Assembly: GCF_900095725.1 (NCBI RefSeq)
Contig: NZ_FMMP01000006.1
Span: 620,001-684,000 of the forward strand
Length of the DNA stretch: 64,000 nt
Reading direction: 5' to 3'
Source: Cellulosilyticum sp. I15G10I2
Lineage (GTDB): Bacteria; Bacillota; Clostridia; Lachnospirales; Cellulosilyticaceae
Shown: positions 43,209 through 52,664 of the stretch, in pieces
Position numbering within the stretch: the stretch's first letter is position 1
How the letters are laid out: every line of letters begins with the position of its first letter
Program-made: the position numbers and the translations under genes
The notes under the pieces: generated by a model
The model's database searches: none
What the model was told of the DNA's origin: nothing
What the model saw: the letters and a program-made list of their open reading frames with translations, nothing else

Positions 43209-46200
43209 ATGTCATACAAAATTGGGTTTCCCAAACAACAAGGTTTATATAATCCAGATCTTGAGAAAGACAACTGTGGTGTAGGTTTTATTGCAAGTAT
43301 TAAGGGCAAAAAGAGCCATGACATAGTATCCAAAGGTCTAGAAATTCTAGTTAACCTTACCCATAGAGGTGCTACCGGTTGTGATGAGAATACTGGTGAT
43401 GGGGCAGGTATTCTTACTCAAATACCTCATGAATTTTTTAAAGAAGTATGTAAAAAAAGTAAAATTGAACTTCCAAATGAAGGCGACTATGCTGTAGGTA
43501 TGATCTTTTTACCACGTGAATCTAATGAACTTTTGGAATGCGAGGGCATTGTAGAAGGGATTATTTTAGAGGAAGGTCTTAAGATTTTAGGGTGGAGAGA
43601 TGTTCCGGTAGATCATAACAGTATTGGAGAAATTGCTAAAGGGACAGAGCCACTTATTAAGCAAGTCTTTATTGCTCGTGAAAATAGAAATTATGAAGAA
43701 TTTGAAAGAAGGCTTTATATTGTAAGAAAGCTCGCAGAAAAAGCTGTACGTCACTCTTCTATGCATAATAAAGATTATTTTTATATTCCAAGCTTATCAA
43801 GCAAAGTTGTTGTTTATAAGGGACTGCTGCTTGCAGAGCAAATTGGCTTTTTTTATAAAGATTTAAAAGATCCACTGTTTAAGAGTGCGCTTGCGCTTGT
43901 ACATCAACGCTATAGTACAAATACATTCCCAACATGGGACTTGGCCCAGCCTTTTAGATATATAGCGCATAATGGTGAAATTAATACAATTAACGGTAAC
44001 CGTAACTGGATGCATGCAAGAGAGGGCATGCTTAACTCAGAGTATTTTGGCAGCGATATTGAGAAGCTTTTCCCAATTATTACGCCGAACTGTTCAGACT
44101 CTGCCTCATTTGATAATGCTTTTGAACTCCTTGTGCAGACAGGCCGTTCTTTGACACATGCGATGATGATGCTTATTCCAGAAGCTTGGCAAAATAATGT
44201 AGCTATGGCTAAAGAAAAACGCGCTTTTTATAACTATCATGCCACAGCACTTGAAGCATGGGATGGACCAGCTGCAGTTGCCTTTACTAATGGCTCACAA
44301 ATTGCAGCAACACTTGATAGGAATGGTCTTAGACCAGCACGCTATGTCGTAACAAAAGATGATACAGTTATTCTTGCTTCTGAAACAGGCGTATTAGAAG
44401 TAAAACCATCTGATGTTGCGTATAAAGGAAGATTAGAACCTGGAAAAATGTTCTTAGTAGATTTAAATGAAGGAAGAATTATTGGAGATGAAGAACTTAA
44501 ACAAGATCTTTGTAAAGCACATGATTATACTGCTTGGATTAGCCGTAACAAATTAACTTTATCTGATTTTTCTACACCAGCTTACTTGCCAAAAGGAGAT
44601 AATGATACCCTTCTTCAAAGACAACAAGCTTTTGGCTATACCCATGAAGATCTTAAGATGATTATTGCACCAATGGCGAAAGATGGTAAAGAACCTATTG
44701 GATCAATGGGTACAGATACGCCACTTGCTGTGTTATCTGATAAACCTCAGTTGCTTTATAACTATTTCAAGCAATTATTTGCACAAGTTACTAACCCTCC
44801 GATAGACCCTATTCGTGAAGAGTTAGTTATGAGTTTAGTTTCTTTCTTCGGACAAAACTCAAATCTGTTGAAAAATGAGGTTCAAGATTTTTCATTTATT
44901 CAGCTTGAGCACCCTATTCTTAGTAACGAAGATCTTGAAAAGATCAGCAAATTAAATATTTCTGATCTTAGAGCAACTAAAATACCTACACTCTTTAAGG
45001 CACCAGGAACAGGAAAGGATTTAGAAACTGCACTTGATATTCTATGTGAAAGAGCAAAACTTGCCATTTTAGAAGGTTATAATGTGATTATTTTATCAGA
45101 TAGAAATATTGATAATTATCATGCACCTATTCCAACACTCCTTGCAGTGAGTGCACTTAATCAATATCTTATAAGAGAAAAACTTCGTACAAATATTAAC
45201 ATTGTTGTTGAAACAGGTGAAGCACGGGAAGTTATGCACTTTGCACTGCTTATAGGTTATGGTGCAACAGCTATAAATCCATATCTTGCATTTGAAACAA
45301 TTGATGATTTGATCGATAATAATCTTTATCTTGAAGATATTCCAAAAGAAAAAGCGCATTATAATTATATGAAATCTATTAAGGGCGGCTTACTTAAAGT
45401 TATTTCAAAAATGGGTATTTCTACAATTCAAAGTTATAGATGTGCACAAATTTTTGAAGCGATTGGACTTAATAGTGATCTTATTTCAAAATATTTTACA
45501 GGCACAGCTTCTAGAATAGAAGGTATTGGTCTAGATATTATAGCCAAGGAAGCAATGACCCGTCATATAGTTGGTTATGCAAAACTACGTAATCCAATTG
45601 AAGCACTTGAACAAGGTGGACAGTATCACTATAGACGTAATGGTGAAAAACACTTATTTAGTCCAAACACAATTGCAAAATTACAACAATCTACCCGTTC
45701 AGGTAACTTTGAAACATTTAAAGAATTTTCACAGACAATTAACGATCAGTCTGAAGCGCTATGTACGATTCGTGGTCTTCTTAGCTTTAAAAAGCGTGAG
45801 CCTATACCTCTTGAAACTGTTGAACCAGCTGCAAATATTGTTAAACGTTTTGCGACAGGTGCTATGAGTTTTGGCTCAATTAGTAAAGAAGCACATGAAA
45901 CAATTGCAAAAGCAATGAATGCGCTTGGCGGACGCTCGAATACGGGCGAAGGTGGTGAAGATACTGAAAGATTTGCAGATGACAGACGCAGTTCCATAAA
46001 GCAAATTGCTTCCGGCAGATTTGGTGTAACAACAAATTATCTTGTGAATGCAGATGAACTGCAAATTAAGATGGCGCAAGGCGCAAAACCTGGTGAAGGT
46101 GGGCAGCTTCCAGGTAAAAAAGTCAATGAGATTATTGGTAAGGTACGTCACTCTACCCCAGGCATTGACCTAATTTCACCACCACCACATCATGATATTT

Positions 46201-47714
46201 ATTCAATTGAAGATTTAGCGCAGCTTATCCATGATCTTAAAAATGTTAATCCATTAGCGCGTATTTCTGTTAAGCTTGTTTCAGAAGTTGGCGTTGGAAC
46301 AGTAGCCGCTGGTGTGGCAAAGGCAAAAGCTGATGTCATTCTTATTTCTGGGCATGATGGAGGTACTGGTGCCTCTCCGCTTACTTCGCTTAAGCATGCG
46401 GGTGTACCTTGGGAACTTGGACTTTCAGAAACACAACAAGTACTTCTTCTGAATGATCTTAGAAGCCGAGTAAGAATTCAAACAGATGGGCAGCTTAAAA
46501 CAGGACGCGATGTAGTTATTGCAGCACTTTTAGGTGCAGAAGAATTTGGGTTCTCCACTGCTCCACTTGTTGTATCAGGCTGTATTATGATGAGGAAGTG
46601 TCATTTAAATACTTGTCCGGTAGGCGTTGCGACACAAGATCCTGAACTTAGAAAGAAATTTACAGGCAAACCAGAACATCTTATTAAGTATTTCTTCTTT
46701 GTAGCTGAGGAAGTGCGTGAGCTTATGGCAACTTTAGGTTTTAGAACAATTGATGAAATGATTGGTCGTGTAGATATACTCGAAGTTAATGATGCAATAA
46801 GACATTGGAAAACACAAGGTGTAGATTTATCAGCTATACTTTATAGACCTAACTTACCACAACGTATTATTGGTCATAAAGTAATGGAGCAGGATCATAA
46901 TATTGATAAGGCACTAGATCATGAATTGATTGCTGCAGCAAAAGATGCACTCTCAGATGGAACACCTGTAAAAGCTGAATTTAGTATTAGAAATGTTAAT
47001 CGTACTGTTGGAACAATGCTTAGTGGTGAGATTGCAAAGTGTTATGGGAACGATGGGTTACCTGAAGATACTATTACCTATACTTTTACAGGCAGTGCAG
47101 GTCAAAGCTTTGGCGCTTTTGCGGCTTCTGGTTTTACAATGATCCTTCACGGAGACGCTAATGACTATGTTGGCAAAGGTTTATCTGGTGGTAAAATCAT
47201 TATTAGACCTGATCAAGCAGCTACCTTTGAAGCTTCTCAGAATATTATTGTTGGTAATACACTCCTTTATGGTGCAACCAGTGGCCAAGTTTATATCAAT
47301 GGCCGTGCAGGTGAACGATTCTGTGTACGTAACTCAGGGGCTACTGCAGTTGTTGAAGGTATTGGTGACCATGGTTGTGAATATATGACTGGAGGACGTG
47401 TACTTGTTCTTGGAGGTACTGGACGTAACTTTGCTGCTGGTATGAGTGGTGGTATCGCCTATGTTTATGATGAATTTGGTACTTTTGAGCGCGAACTGAA
47501 TCGTGAATTTGTAGAACTTGAAAAACTTATGGCTACAGACGATGAAGAATTTGTAAAAAGTTTAATCAATAAACATATTCATTATACAGAAAGTAAAAAA
47601 GCAAAAAATATTTTAGAGAATTGGTCTTCACAAAGCAAGAAATTCTACCGTGTTATTTCAACTGCTTATAAAGCTATTCTTGAAAATCAAAAAAAAGAAA
47701 ATAAGGTAGGATAA
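43209..47714 (+). CDS. gltB: Glutamate synthase, large (alpha) subunit
   Basis: A 1501-residue enzyme that makes glutamate from glutamine and 2-oxoglutarate. After a 22-residue propeptide, Cys23 (DNCGVGFIASI) is the class II glutaminase nucleophile. The FMN/synthase part contains TGAMSFGSISKEAHETIA, SPPPHHDIYSIEDLAQLI and GHDGGTGASPLTS, with the [3Fe-4S] cysteines in CIMMRKCHLNTCPVGVATQ. The C-terminal beta-helix has repeated GxxxG runs (GGRVLVLGGTGRNFAAGMSGG). It is 11 bases upstream of gltD. Full length with no interruptions seen. Confidence 0.97.
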   Translation: MSYKIGFPKQQGLYNPDLEKDNCGVGFIASIKGKKSHDIVSKGLEILVNLTHRGATGCDENTGDGAGILTQIPHEFFKEVCKKSKIELPNEGDYAVGMIFLPRESNELLECEGIVEGIILEEGLKILGWRDVPVDHNSIGEIAKGTEPLIKQVFIARENRNYEEFERRLYIVRKLAEKAVRHSSMHNKDYFYIPSLSSKVVVYKGLLLAEQIGFFYKDLKDPLFKSALALVHQRYSTNTFPTWDLAQPFRYIAHNGEINTINGNRNWMHAREGMLNSEYFGSDIEKLFPIITPNCSDSASFDNAFELLVQTGRSLTHAMMMLIPEAWQNNVAMAKEKRAFYNYHATALEAWDGPAAVAFTNGSQIAATLDRNGLRPARYVVTKDDTVILASETGVLEVKPSDVAYKGRLEPGKMFLVDLNEGRIIGDEELKQDLCKAHDYTAWISRNKLTLSDFSTPAYLPKGDNDTLLQRQQAFGYTHEDLKMIIAPMAKDGKEPIGSMGTDTPLAVLSDKPQLLYNYFKQLFAQVTNPPIDPIREELVMSLVSFFGQNSNLLKNEVQDFSFIQLEHPILSNEDLEKISKLNISDLRATKIPTLFKAPGTGKDLETALDILCERAKLAILEGYNVIILSDRNIDNYHAPIPTLLAVSALNQYLIREKLRTNINIVVETGEAREVMHFALLIGYGATAINPYLAFETIDDLIDNNLYLEDIPKEKAHYNYMKSIKGGLLKVISKMGISTIQSYRCAQIFEAIGLNSDLISKYFTGTASRIEGIGLDIIAKEAMTRHIVGYAKLRNPIEALEQGGQYHYRRNGEKHLFSPNTIAKLQQSTRSGNFETFKEFSQTINDQSEALCTIRGLLSFKKREPIPLETVEPAANIVKRFATGAMSFGSISKEAHETIAKAMNALGGRSNTGEGGEDTERFADDRRSSIKQIASGRFGVTTNYLVNADELQIKMAQGAKPGEGGQLPGKKVNEIIGKVRHSTPGIDLISPPPHHDIYSIEDLAQLIHDLKNVNPLARISVKLVSEVGVGTVAAGVAKAKADVILISGHDGGTGASPLTSLKHAGVPWELGLSETQQVLLLNDLRSRVRIQTDGQLKTGRDVVIAALLGAEEFGFSTAPLVVSGCIMMRKCHLNTCPVGVATQDPELRKKFTGKPEHLIKYFFFVAEEVRELMATLGFRTIDEMIGRVDILEVNDAIRHWKTQGVDLSAILYRPNLPQRIIGHKVMEQDHNIDKALDHELIAAAKDALSDGTPVKAEFSIRNVNRTVGTMLSGEIAKCYGNDGLPEDTITYTFTGSAGQSFGAFAASGFTMILHGDANDYVGKGLSGGKIIIRPDQAATFEASQNIIVGNTLLYGATSGQVYINGRAGERFCVRNSGATAVVEGIGDHGCEYMTGGRVLVLGGTGRNFAAGMSGGIAYVYDEFGTFERELNREFVELEKLMATDDEEFVKSLINKHIHYTESKKAKNILENWSSQSKKFYRVISTAYKAILENQKKENKVG

Positions 47715-47725
47715 GGAGGAATAAA

Positions 47726-49141
47726 ATGGGAAAAGCAACAGGTTTTAAAGAATATGAACGCAAAAATTTTGGGAAGCGTCCTGTAGAAGAACGTGTCTAT
47801 GATTATAAGGACGTCTATATCCCACTTGGATATGATGAAATGCAAGTCCAAGCAGCAAGATGTATGGATTGTGGTGTACCATTTTGTTCCTCAGAAACAG
47901 GCTGTCCATTAGGTAATACCATACCAGAGTTCAATGACTTAGTATACCGAGGGCAATGGAAAAAGGCACTTGAAATTTTGCATCAAACAAATAATTTTCC
48001 AGAATTTACTGGTACGGTTTGCCCTGCGCCTTGTGAAAGCGCCTGTGTATTAGGTATTAACGAGGCACCTATTGCTATTAAACACATTGAGCTTAGTGTG
48101 ATTAATCGTGCTTATGAAGAAGGCTGGATCAAACCACATCCTCCTATTATGAGGACTGGTAAAAAAATAGCAGTGATTGGCTCTGGCCCAGCTGGACTTG
48201 CAGCGGCAGATCAACTCAATAAAGCAGGCCATACAGTAACTGTATTTGAAAGAGCAAATCGAATAGGTGGACTTCTAACTTACGGTATTCCAGACTTTAA
48301 ACTTGAGAAAGATATTGTTGATAGGCGCATAAATCTTATGGAAGATGAAGGGGTAATATTTAGTCCTAGTACATGGGTAGGCAAAGATTATCTTACAAGT
48401 AATTTAACAAAGCATTTTGATGCGATAGTTCTTGCGGGAGGATCTACACAAGCACGGGATCTTCCAGTTCCGGGTAGAAATCTTGATGGTCTTCATGTAG
48501 CTATGGATTTTCTTAGACAGCAAAATGAGCGTATTCAAGGGTTTCCGCTTACGGGAAGTGAAATTACTGCTAAAGATAAAAACGTAGTAGTTATAGGTGG
48601 TGGTGATACGGGAAGTGACTGTATTGGTACGGCTATTAGACAAGGGGCAAAACAAGTTTACCAATTAGAAATTATGCCAGAACCACCAAAAGAACGTACA
48701 GACAAATACCCGTGGCCTAATTATCCTATGATTTTCCGTACCTCTACTTCTCAGGAAGAAGGCGGTATTCGTGAATTCTCTGTTAAAACAGCAGCTTTTA
48801 GTGGTAAAGGTGGTCAAGTCAAAACGTTACATGCTGTTAAGCTAGATGAAAGGCTTCAAGAGATTCCTGGCAGCCAATTCGAAATTCCTTGTGATTTAGC
48901 ACTTTTTGCAATGGGATTTCTTCATCCGGAACACGAGGGGATGCTTAAAGAACTTGGTGTAGAGCTTGATGAAAGAGGTAATGTAAAGACCAATTGTCAA
49001 AACCAAACTTCTATTCCAAAGGTGTTTGCAGCAGGCGATATGAGACGTGGTCAATCACTGGTTGTATGGGCTATTTCAGAAGGCAGAAAAGCTGCTAAGG
49101 CGGTTGATATTTTTCTTATGGGAAGTACTAACTTAAAATAA
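47726..49141 (+). CDS. gltD: Glutamate synthase, small (beta) subunit
   Basis: A 471-residue flavoprotein that delivers electrons from NAD(P)H to GltB. The N-terminal cysteines for two [4Fe-4S] clusters are in CMDCGVPFC, GCPLGN and CPAPCESACVLG. A FAD-binding motif GSGPAGLAAADQLN and a second Rossmann motif VVIGGGDTGSDCIGTA follow, ending with FAAGDMRRGQSLVVWAISEG. ATG 47726 has AAGGAGG just upstream. It forms an operon with gltB and is followed by a strong terminator. Confidence 0.97.
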   Translation: MGKATGFKEYERKNFGKRPVEERVYDYKDVYIPLGYDEMQVQAARCMDCGVPFCSSETGCPLGNTIPEFNDLVYRGQWKKALEILHQTNNFPEFTGTVCPAPCESACVLGINEAPIAIKHIELSVINRAYEEGWIKPHPPIMRTGKKIAVIGSGPAGLAAADQLNKAGHTVTVFERANRIGGLLTYGIPDFKLEKDIVDRRINLMEDEGVIFSPSTWVGKDYLTSNLTKHFDAIVLAGGSTQARDLPVPGRNLDGLHVAMDFLRQQNERIQGFPLTGSEITAKDKNVVVIGGGDTGSDCIGTAIRQGAKQVYQLEIMPEPPKERTDKYPWPNYPMIFRTSTSQEEGGIREFSVKTAAFSGKGGQVKTLHAVKLDERLQEIPGSQFEIPCDLALFAMGFLHPEHEGMLKELGVELDERGNVKTNCQNQTSIPKVFAAGDMRRGQSLVVWAISEGRKAAKAVDIFLMGSTNLK

Positions 49142-49159
49142 TAGATTCTATTTTTAGCA

Positions 49160-49233
49160 ATAAACCACATAAAATCCCTCAATTTTGGATGTCATGCTCC
49201 TAGTTGAGGGATTTTATGTGGTTTATAAATTTT
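49160..49233 (+). terminator. Intrinsic terminator of gltBD
   Basis: A perfect 23-bp stem (49160-49182 with 49204-49226) with a 21-base loop, followed by AAATTTTTTT. It begins about 19 bases after the gltD stop; the minus-strand gene beyond it ends nearby, so it may serve both. Confidence 0.85.
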
Positions 49234-49248
49234 TTTAAGACACCTGTA

Positions 49249-50154
49249 TTAATAAATGCCTAAACGTATTTTTAAGTAATGATAGATAGCTTTAGAGATA
49301 TTAACATTGCAGCAGCTCTCGAGTCCTTCGAATCCTGGTGAAGAGTTTACTTCACAGATTTTAAAATGATCACCATAAAAGAGTAGGTCAACCCCAGCAA
49401 TTTCTAAACCTAAGATTCTTGATACTTCAGTGGCAAGCCATTCTATTTCAGGCGTTAGCGGATATTCTCTTACCAGTCCACCAGCTGAAAAATTAGCCTT
49501 AAAACTATCATCCATAGCGCTTCTTTCCATACATGCTATAGCTCGTCCGCCAATAGTAAAGACGCGTAAGTCTTTTCCAAAACTATCTTGGATGAATTCT
49601 TGAAGAATGATATTAACATTAGGGTTACTACTTTCAATAAGCTGCATTAAATCATTGAAGGATTTTTTGTTTTCAGATAAGTAGACACCTTTACCTTGAG
49701 AACCTGATAATATCTTTACAACAACTGGAAACCCAAGGTGTTTCTCTATCAGCTGTATATCAACTGGAAATTTTGCCAGCATTGTTTTGGGAACAGGCAA
49801 GTTCTTTTCTGCCAAAATTTGATGGGTAAACAATTTATCTTTTACCATATCAATGTTTAAAGAGGAATTAAAACAAGGAACCCCAAGCCGCTCCAAATGA
49901 CGGATAACAGCTAATGCAAAGTAAGTTGTTCCAGCACCCATGCGAGGTAGAACAAAATCGGGTAAGGATACAGGATTGCCATCAACCAAAATACTTTTTC
50001 GATCTTCTCTTGTTACTATTAAATCAATTTGATCTGGTTTCAAAACCTTGATATTAATGTCTTCCTCTTCGGATATTTCTAATAGACGATTAATTTCATA
50101 AGCTTCTGGTTTTAGTTCGGAGCTATTGTTTTTATAAAGAATCCACCCTTCCAC
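49249..50154 (-). CDS. RimK-like ATP-grasp ligase
   Basis: A 301-residue ATP-grasp enzyme of the RimK group. Key parts are the N-terminal PDFVLPRMGAGTTYFALAVI, LGFPVVVKILSGSQGKGVYL (ATP lysine and glycine loop), IILQEFIQDSFGKDLRVFTIGGRAIACMER in pieces (residues about 183-211) and EIAGVDLLFYGDHFKICEVN with the metal-binding Glu/Asn, ending SSPGFEGLE. RimK proteins add glutamate or other amino acids to proteins or cofactors; the substrate here is unknown. Standalone gene, next to the gltBD terminator. Confidence 0.85.
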   Translation of the reverse strand: MEGWILYKNNSSELKPEAYEINRLLEISEEEDINIKVLKPDQIDLIVTREDRKSILVDGNPVSLPDFVLPRMGAGTTYFALAVIRHLERLGVPCFNSSLNIDMVKDKLFTHQILAEKNLPVPKTMLAKFPVDIQLIEKHLGFPVVVKILSGSQGKGVYLSENKKSFNDLMQLIESSNPNVNIILQEFIQDSFGKDLRVFTIGGRAIACMERSAMDDSFKANFSAGGLVREYPLTPEIEWLATEVSRILGLEIAGVDLLFYGDHFKICEVNSSPGFEGLESCCNVNISKAIYHYLKIRLGIY

Positions 50155-50280
50155 TTCATTCCCTACCCTTCTTTTTTAAACTCATGTATTGATTTTATAC
50201 TAATATCTAATAATACACAATAAATTTTTAGATACATATTTTGACAAAAATCTAGGGTCTATTATTGGCTATCTTAATAA

Positions 50281-50469
50281 CTATAGTTTTTCTTCCGCAA
50301 TTTTTTTAACTACAAGTTCTACAACTTTTGTAACTACATCTTTTTCTGTTAAAATAGTTTTTCTTGATACTAACTTTCTACATGCATTACAGATATAACT
50401 ATCAGATCCACAGCTGTACAACCGCTCTAATTTTGAATTGCAATCTGGACAGTAAAATGTTTCTTCCAT
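50281..50469 (-). CDS. Small zinc-ribbon protein (62 aa)
   Basis: ATG 50469 follows GAAGGTG. Two CxxC pairs (FYCPDCNS and YICNACRK) make a zinc ribbon in the N-terminal 36 residues, followed by a helical tail (EKDVVTKVVELVVKKIAEE). It resembles short zinc-ribbon proteins found in Firmicutes of unknown role. It stands alone between two hairpin-bounded regions. Probable gene; function not assignable. Confidence 0.75.
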   Translation of the reverse strand: MEETFYCPDCNSKLERLYSCGSDSYICNACRKLVSRKTILTEKDVVTKVVELVVKKIAEEKL

Positions 50470-50580
50470 ATTTTTTTCACCTTCTTAAAAGTAGTTTTTA
50501 TATACTTAATTTTAGCAAAATAATGTTGAAATACAACTTGTTTTTGGTTAAGATAATTCATTTAATTTTAATCAAAGGAA

Positions 50581-50628
50581 TACTATAAAAGCAGCACATA
50601 TTTACGAGTATGTGCTGCTTTTATAGTA
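50581..50628 (-). terminator. Strong hairpin terminator after the 38-residue ORF
   Basis: A perfect 20-bp stem (50581-50600 with 50609-50628). It lies eight bases past the stop of the small minus-strand gene at 50637. Confidence 0.7.
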
Positions 50629-50636
50629 TTTGTCTA

Positions 50637-50753
50637 TTAGATTTTTTTATTTGTTGTATCCAATATAGATATTGGAGAAATTGTTTTTATTTCAGTTTTT
50701 TTGTCTACTTTCTTTTTTTTAACTTCACGTTTTCTAGGACTTTTGTCTCCCAT
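50637..50753 (-). CDS. Small basic protein (38 aa)
   Basis: ATG 50753 is preceded by the excellent site ATAGGAGGTAGTTATT. The product begins MGDKSPRKREVKKKKVDKK and then has a short TISPISILD stretch. It is very lysine-rich and may bind nucleic acid or be a short conserved basic protein. I cannot name a family with confidence. It lies 39 bases after the TPR gene and may be its operon partner; a hairpin follows its stop. Confidence 0.6.
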   Translation of the reverse strand: MGDKSPRKREVKKKKVDKKTEIKTISPISILDTTNKKI

Positions 50754-50792
50754 AATAACTACCTCCTATCTCAGATATATTAATATTTGAAA

Positions 50793-51362
50793 TTATTTTG
50801 CTAGGCATTCTTCACTTAGTCGCAGGCTTTTAAACTCATTGTTGATAGTTTTAATGTCTGTTTGTACAGTGTTTTCGTCAATAAGCTTTTGGTACAATTC
50901 CTCTATGCTGTCATACTTTTCCATCTGTTTATAAGCATTAGCCAGACTGAACGCATGCGTTAATAAGGGCTCGATAGTATAAGCTCTTGAAAAGAGTTTT
51001 GCAGCTAGATTATACTTTCCTTTTTGAATAGCACTTTGACCTTCTTTTAATAATTCTCGTGTTGTTTTAATCTGATCAACAGCATCACTTTCTTTTTGAT
51101 CTCTTTCAATATCACTTAAATTATTAATTGCTCCACGGTTATTGGGATCAATATGCAGTGCTTTTAAATACATGTTTTTAGCCTTTGTAATATTATTTTT
51201 AAGTTTATAATATTTTGCTAGTCTTGTGCAAGCAGCACAATTGTTACGATCTAGCTTCAAAATCATCATGTTAATCTTATAGGCGTTTTCACCCCAGATA
51301 TTACGTAAGGCCATTTCACCAGCCTTGGCAGTTAACTTTTGCAAATCCATGTTATTCATCAT
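50793..51362 (-). CDS. TPR-repeat protein
   Basis: A 189-residue soluble protein with tetratricopeptide-type helices: CAACTRLAKYYKLKNNITKA, NMYLKALHIDPNNRGAINNL and IQKGKYNLAAKLFSRAYTIE followed by LLTHAFSLANAYKQMEKYDS. Such proteins mediate protein-protein contacts. ATG 51362 follows AAAGGAG; a longer frame to 51407 runs into the terminator hairpin and is not used. It has a strong promoter at 51494-51522 and a terminator-containing leader of about 125 bases, so its expression may be attenuated. Confidence 0.75.
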   Translation of the reverse strand: MMNNMDLQKLTAKAGEMALRNIWGENAYKINMMILKLDRNNCAACTRLAKYYKLKNNITKAKNMYLKALHIDPNNRGAINNLSDIERDQKESDAVDQIKTTRELLKEGQSAIQKGKYNLAAKLFSRAYTIEPLLTHAFSLANAYKQMEKYDSIEELYQKLIDENTVQTDIKTINNEFKSLRLSEECLAK

Positions 51363-51383
51363 ATACTCCTTTTCGTTATACAA

Positions 51384-51429
51384 ATATAAAAAGAGCGAAA
51401 AACTCATAATTAATTGAGTTTTCCGCTCT
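51384..51429 (-). terminator. Leader terminator of the TPR gene (possible attenuator)
   Basis: On the minus strand a 15-bp stem with one G-T pair (51415-51429 with 51392-51406), loop ATTAATTA, then TTTTTATATT. It sits between the promoter and the ribosome site (AAAGGAG) of the TPR gene. Confidence 0.7.
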
Positions 51430-51493
51430 ATAATTCCGAAATTATTCTTAAATAATCGAAGTCAGGCAGTTGAAAATACAATATTATTTTTAC

Positions 51494-51522
51494 ATTATAT
51501 CATATACTAAAAAATAAAGCAA
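51494..51522 (-). promoter_or_regulatory. Predicted promoter of the TPR gene
   Basis: On the minus strand TTGCTT (51517-51522), a 17-base spacer and perfect TATAAT (51494-51499). Confidence 0.7.
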
Positions 51523-51631
51523 TGCAAGAAAATAAATAGCTATTATGGAATATTTTGGATTGGTTTAACTGCCAAAATAAACTTTTATAAAAAAGCCTTT
51601 CGCAGGGTAATATAACTTTGGAGGTGATACT

Positions 51632-52060
51632 ATGAAAGTAAAAGATATAATGTCAAAAGAAATTGCAAGCTTATGTACTGACGACTCTATTGAAAAAGCA
51701 GCTCAGCTAATGAAGCAGCATGATGTAGGTTCAATACCAGTATGCAGCCAAGAAAAAGTAGTTGGGATTGTAACTGACAGAGATATTGCATTAAGATCCG
51801 TAGCAGAAGGTCAGAATTCACAGCAACAAAAAGTTAAAGAAATTATGACCTCTAACCCTGTTGTAGGTAGTCCAGAGATGAATGTTAACGAGGCAGCAAA
51901 GATTATGAGTCAGGAACAAATAAGAAGGCTGCCTATTGTCGAAAATAATAACCTTGTAGGTATGGTTGCTTTGGGAGATATTTCGCTTGAACCTCAACTG
52001 CAAGATAATGCTGAAGAAGCACTCCACCACATTTCACAACATGGCTGTAGCCATCTATAA
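51632..52060 (+). CDS. Tandem CBS-domain protein
   Basis: A 142-residue protein made of two CBS motifs forming one Bateman module: VKDIMSKEIASLCTDDSIEK to GIVTDRDIALRSV, and VKEIMTSNPVVGSPEMNVNE to LVGMVALGDISLE. Such modules bind adenine nucleotides and sense energy state. It ends with a His/Cys tail (HISQHGCSHL). GGAGG precedes ATG 51632. No partner domain or operon neighbour points to a target; many Firmicutes have similar stand-alone proteins of unknown role. Confidence 0.92.
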   Translation: MKVKDIMSKEIASLCTDDSIEKAAQLMKQHDVGSIPVCSQEKVVGIVTDRDIALRSVAEGQNSQQQKVKEIMTSNPVVGSPEMNVNEAAKIMSQEQIRRLPIVENNNLVGMVALGDISLEPQLQDNAEEALHHISQHGCSHL

Positions 52061-52077
52061 AAATTATTCAATTTAAA

Positions 52078-52126
52078 TATAAAATACCTTCATCTTTAAA
52101 GCGTTAATAGATGAAGGTATTTTATA
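52078..52126. terminator. Convergent terminator between CBS and redox operon
   Basis: A perfect 18-bp stem (52078-52095 with 52109-52126) with A and T tracts on the two sides, lying between convergent genes. Confidence 0.75.
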
Positions 52127-52160
52127 CTTAACAGCCCGTTTAATGACTGTTTGAAAGAAA

Positions 52161-52664
52161 TTATAATCTTTTCATAGATACAACATCATGAAAAAGGTCT
52201 TTTGGATAAAGCATAGAGATGATGGCTGTATGGTCATTTGTTTTATTTTTATTAATCTTAGTGACTATTGCTTCACATATTACCTGACCTTGTCTGTCTA
52301 CTGCCATCACTTTTTGACTAATACGGGGTAAAGGTAAAAATTCATAAGGGAAAATTATAAGTGATTGGTTTTCGTTATAAGTATAATCTTTGATATAAAT
52401 TGCTAAACCAGGACATTTAGATAAACAAAGGCTACAGCCTGTACATTGTGTCACATCTATCTTAGGCAAATTTGTAATTGGCTGACCTATTTTAATAGCA
52501 TTTTTCTTGCATGTTAGTTCGCAAGGGTTACATGGAATTTCTTCTATACATTCAATTACTGCAGTAGGTCCTTTCATAAAGTCGTCATATGAAGGATAGC
52601 AGCCTAGACTTCTGAGCTCCTCTAAAGTAGGATAACCTTTGCTTTTAAGATTTAAACTTATCAT
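52161..52664 (-). CDS. 4Fe-4S ferredoxin-type subunit of the redox operon
   Basis: A 167-residue protein with cysteines in CIEEIPCNPCELTCKKNA and CTGCSLCLSKCPGL, enough for two [4Fe-4S] clusters. It resembles the ferredoxin-like gamma subunit of dye-linked amino-acid dehydrogenases. ATG 52664 shares an ATGA overlap with the stop of the FAD gene upstream, so translation is coupled. It is last in the six-gene operon. A role in passing electrons to a cellular ferredoxin pool is inferred. Confidence 0.8.
   Translation of the reverse strand: MISLNLKSKGYPTLEELRSLGCYPSYDDFMKGPTAVIECIEEIPCNPCELTCKKNAIKIGQPITNLPKIDVTQCTGCSLCLSKCPGLAIYIKDYTYNENQSLIIFPYEFLPLPRISQKVMAVDRQGQVICEAIVTKINKNKTNDHTAIISMLYPKDLFHDVVSMKRL

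Noticed and set aside
49318-49345. tRNA T-loop-like sequence (TTCGAATCC)
   Set aside because: It lies inside the intact ATP-grasp gene and has no acceptor or anticodon arms around it.
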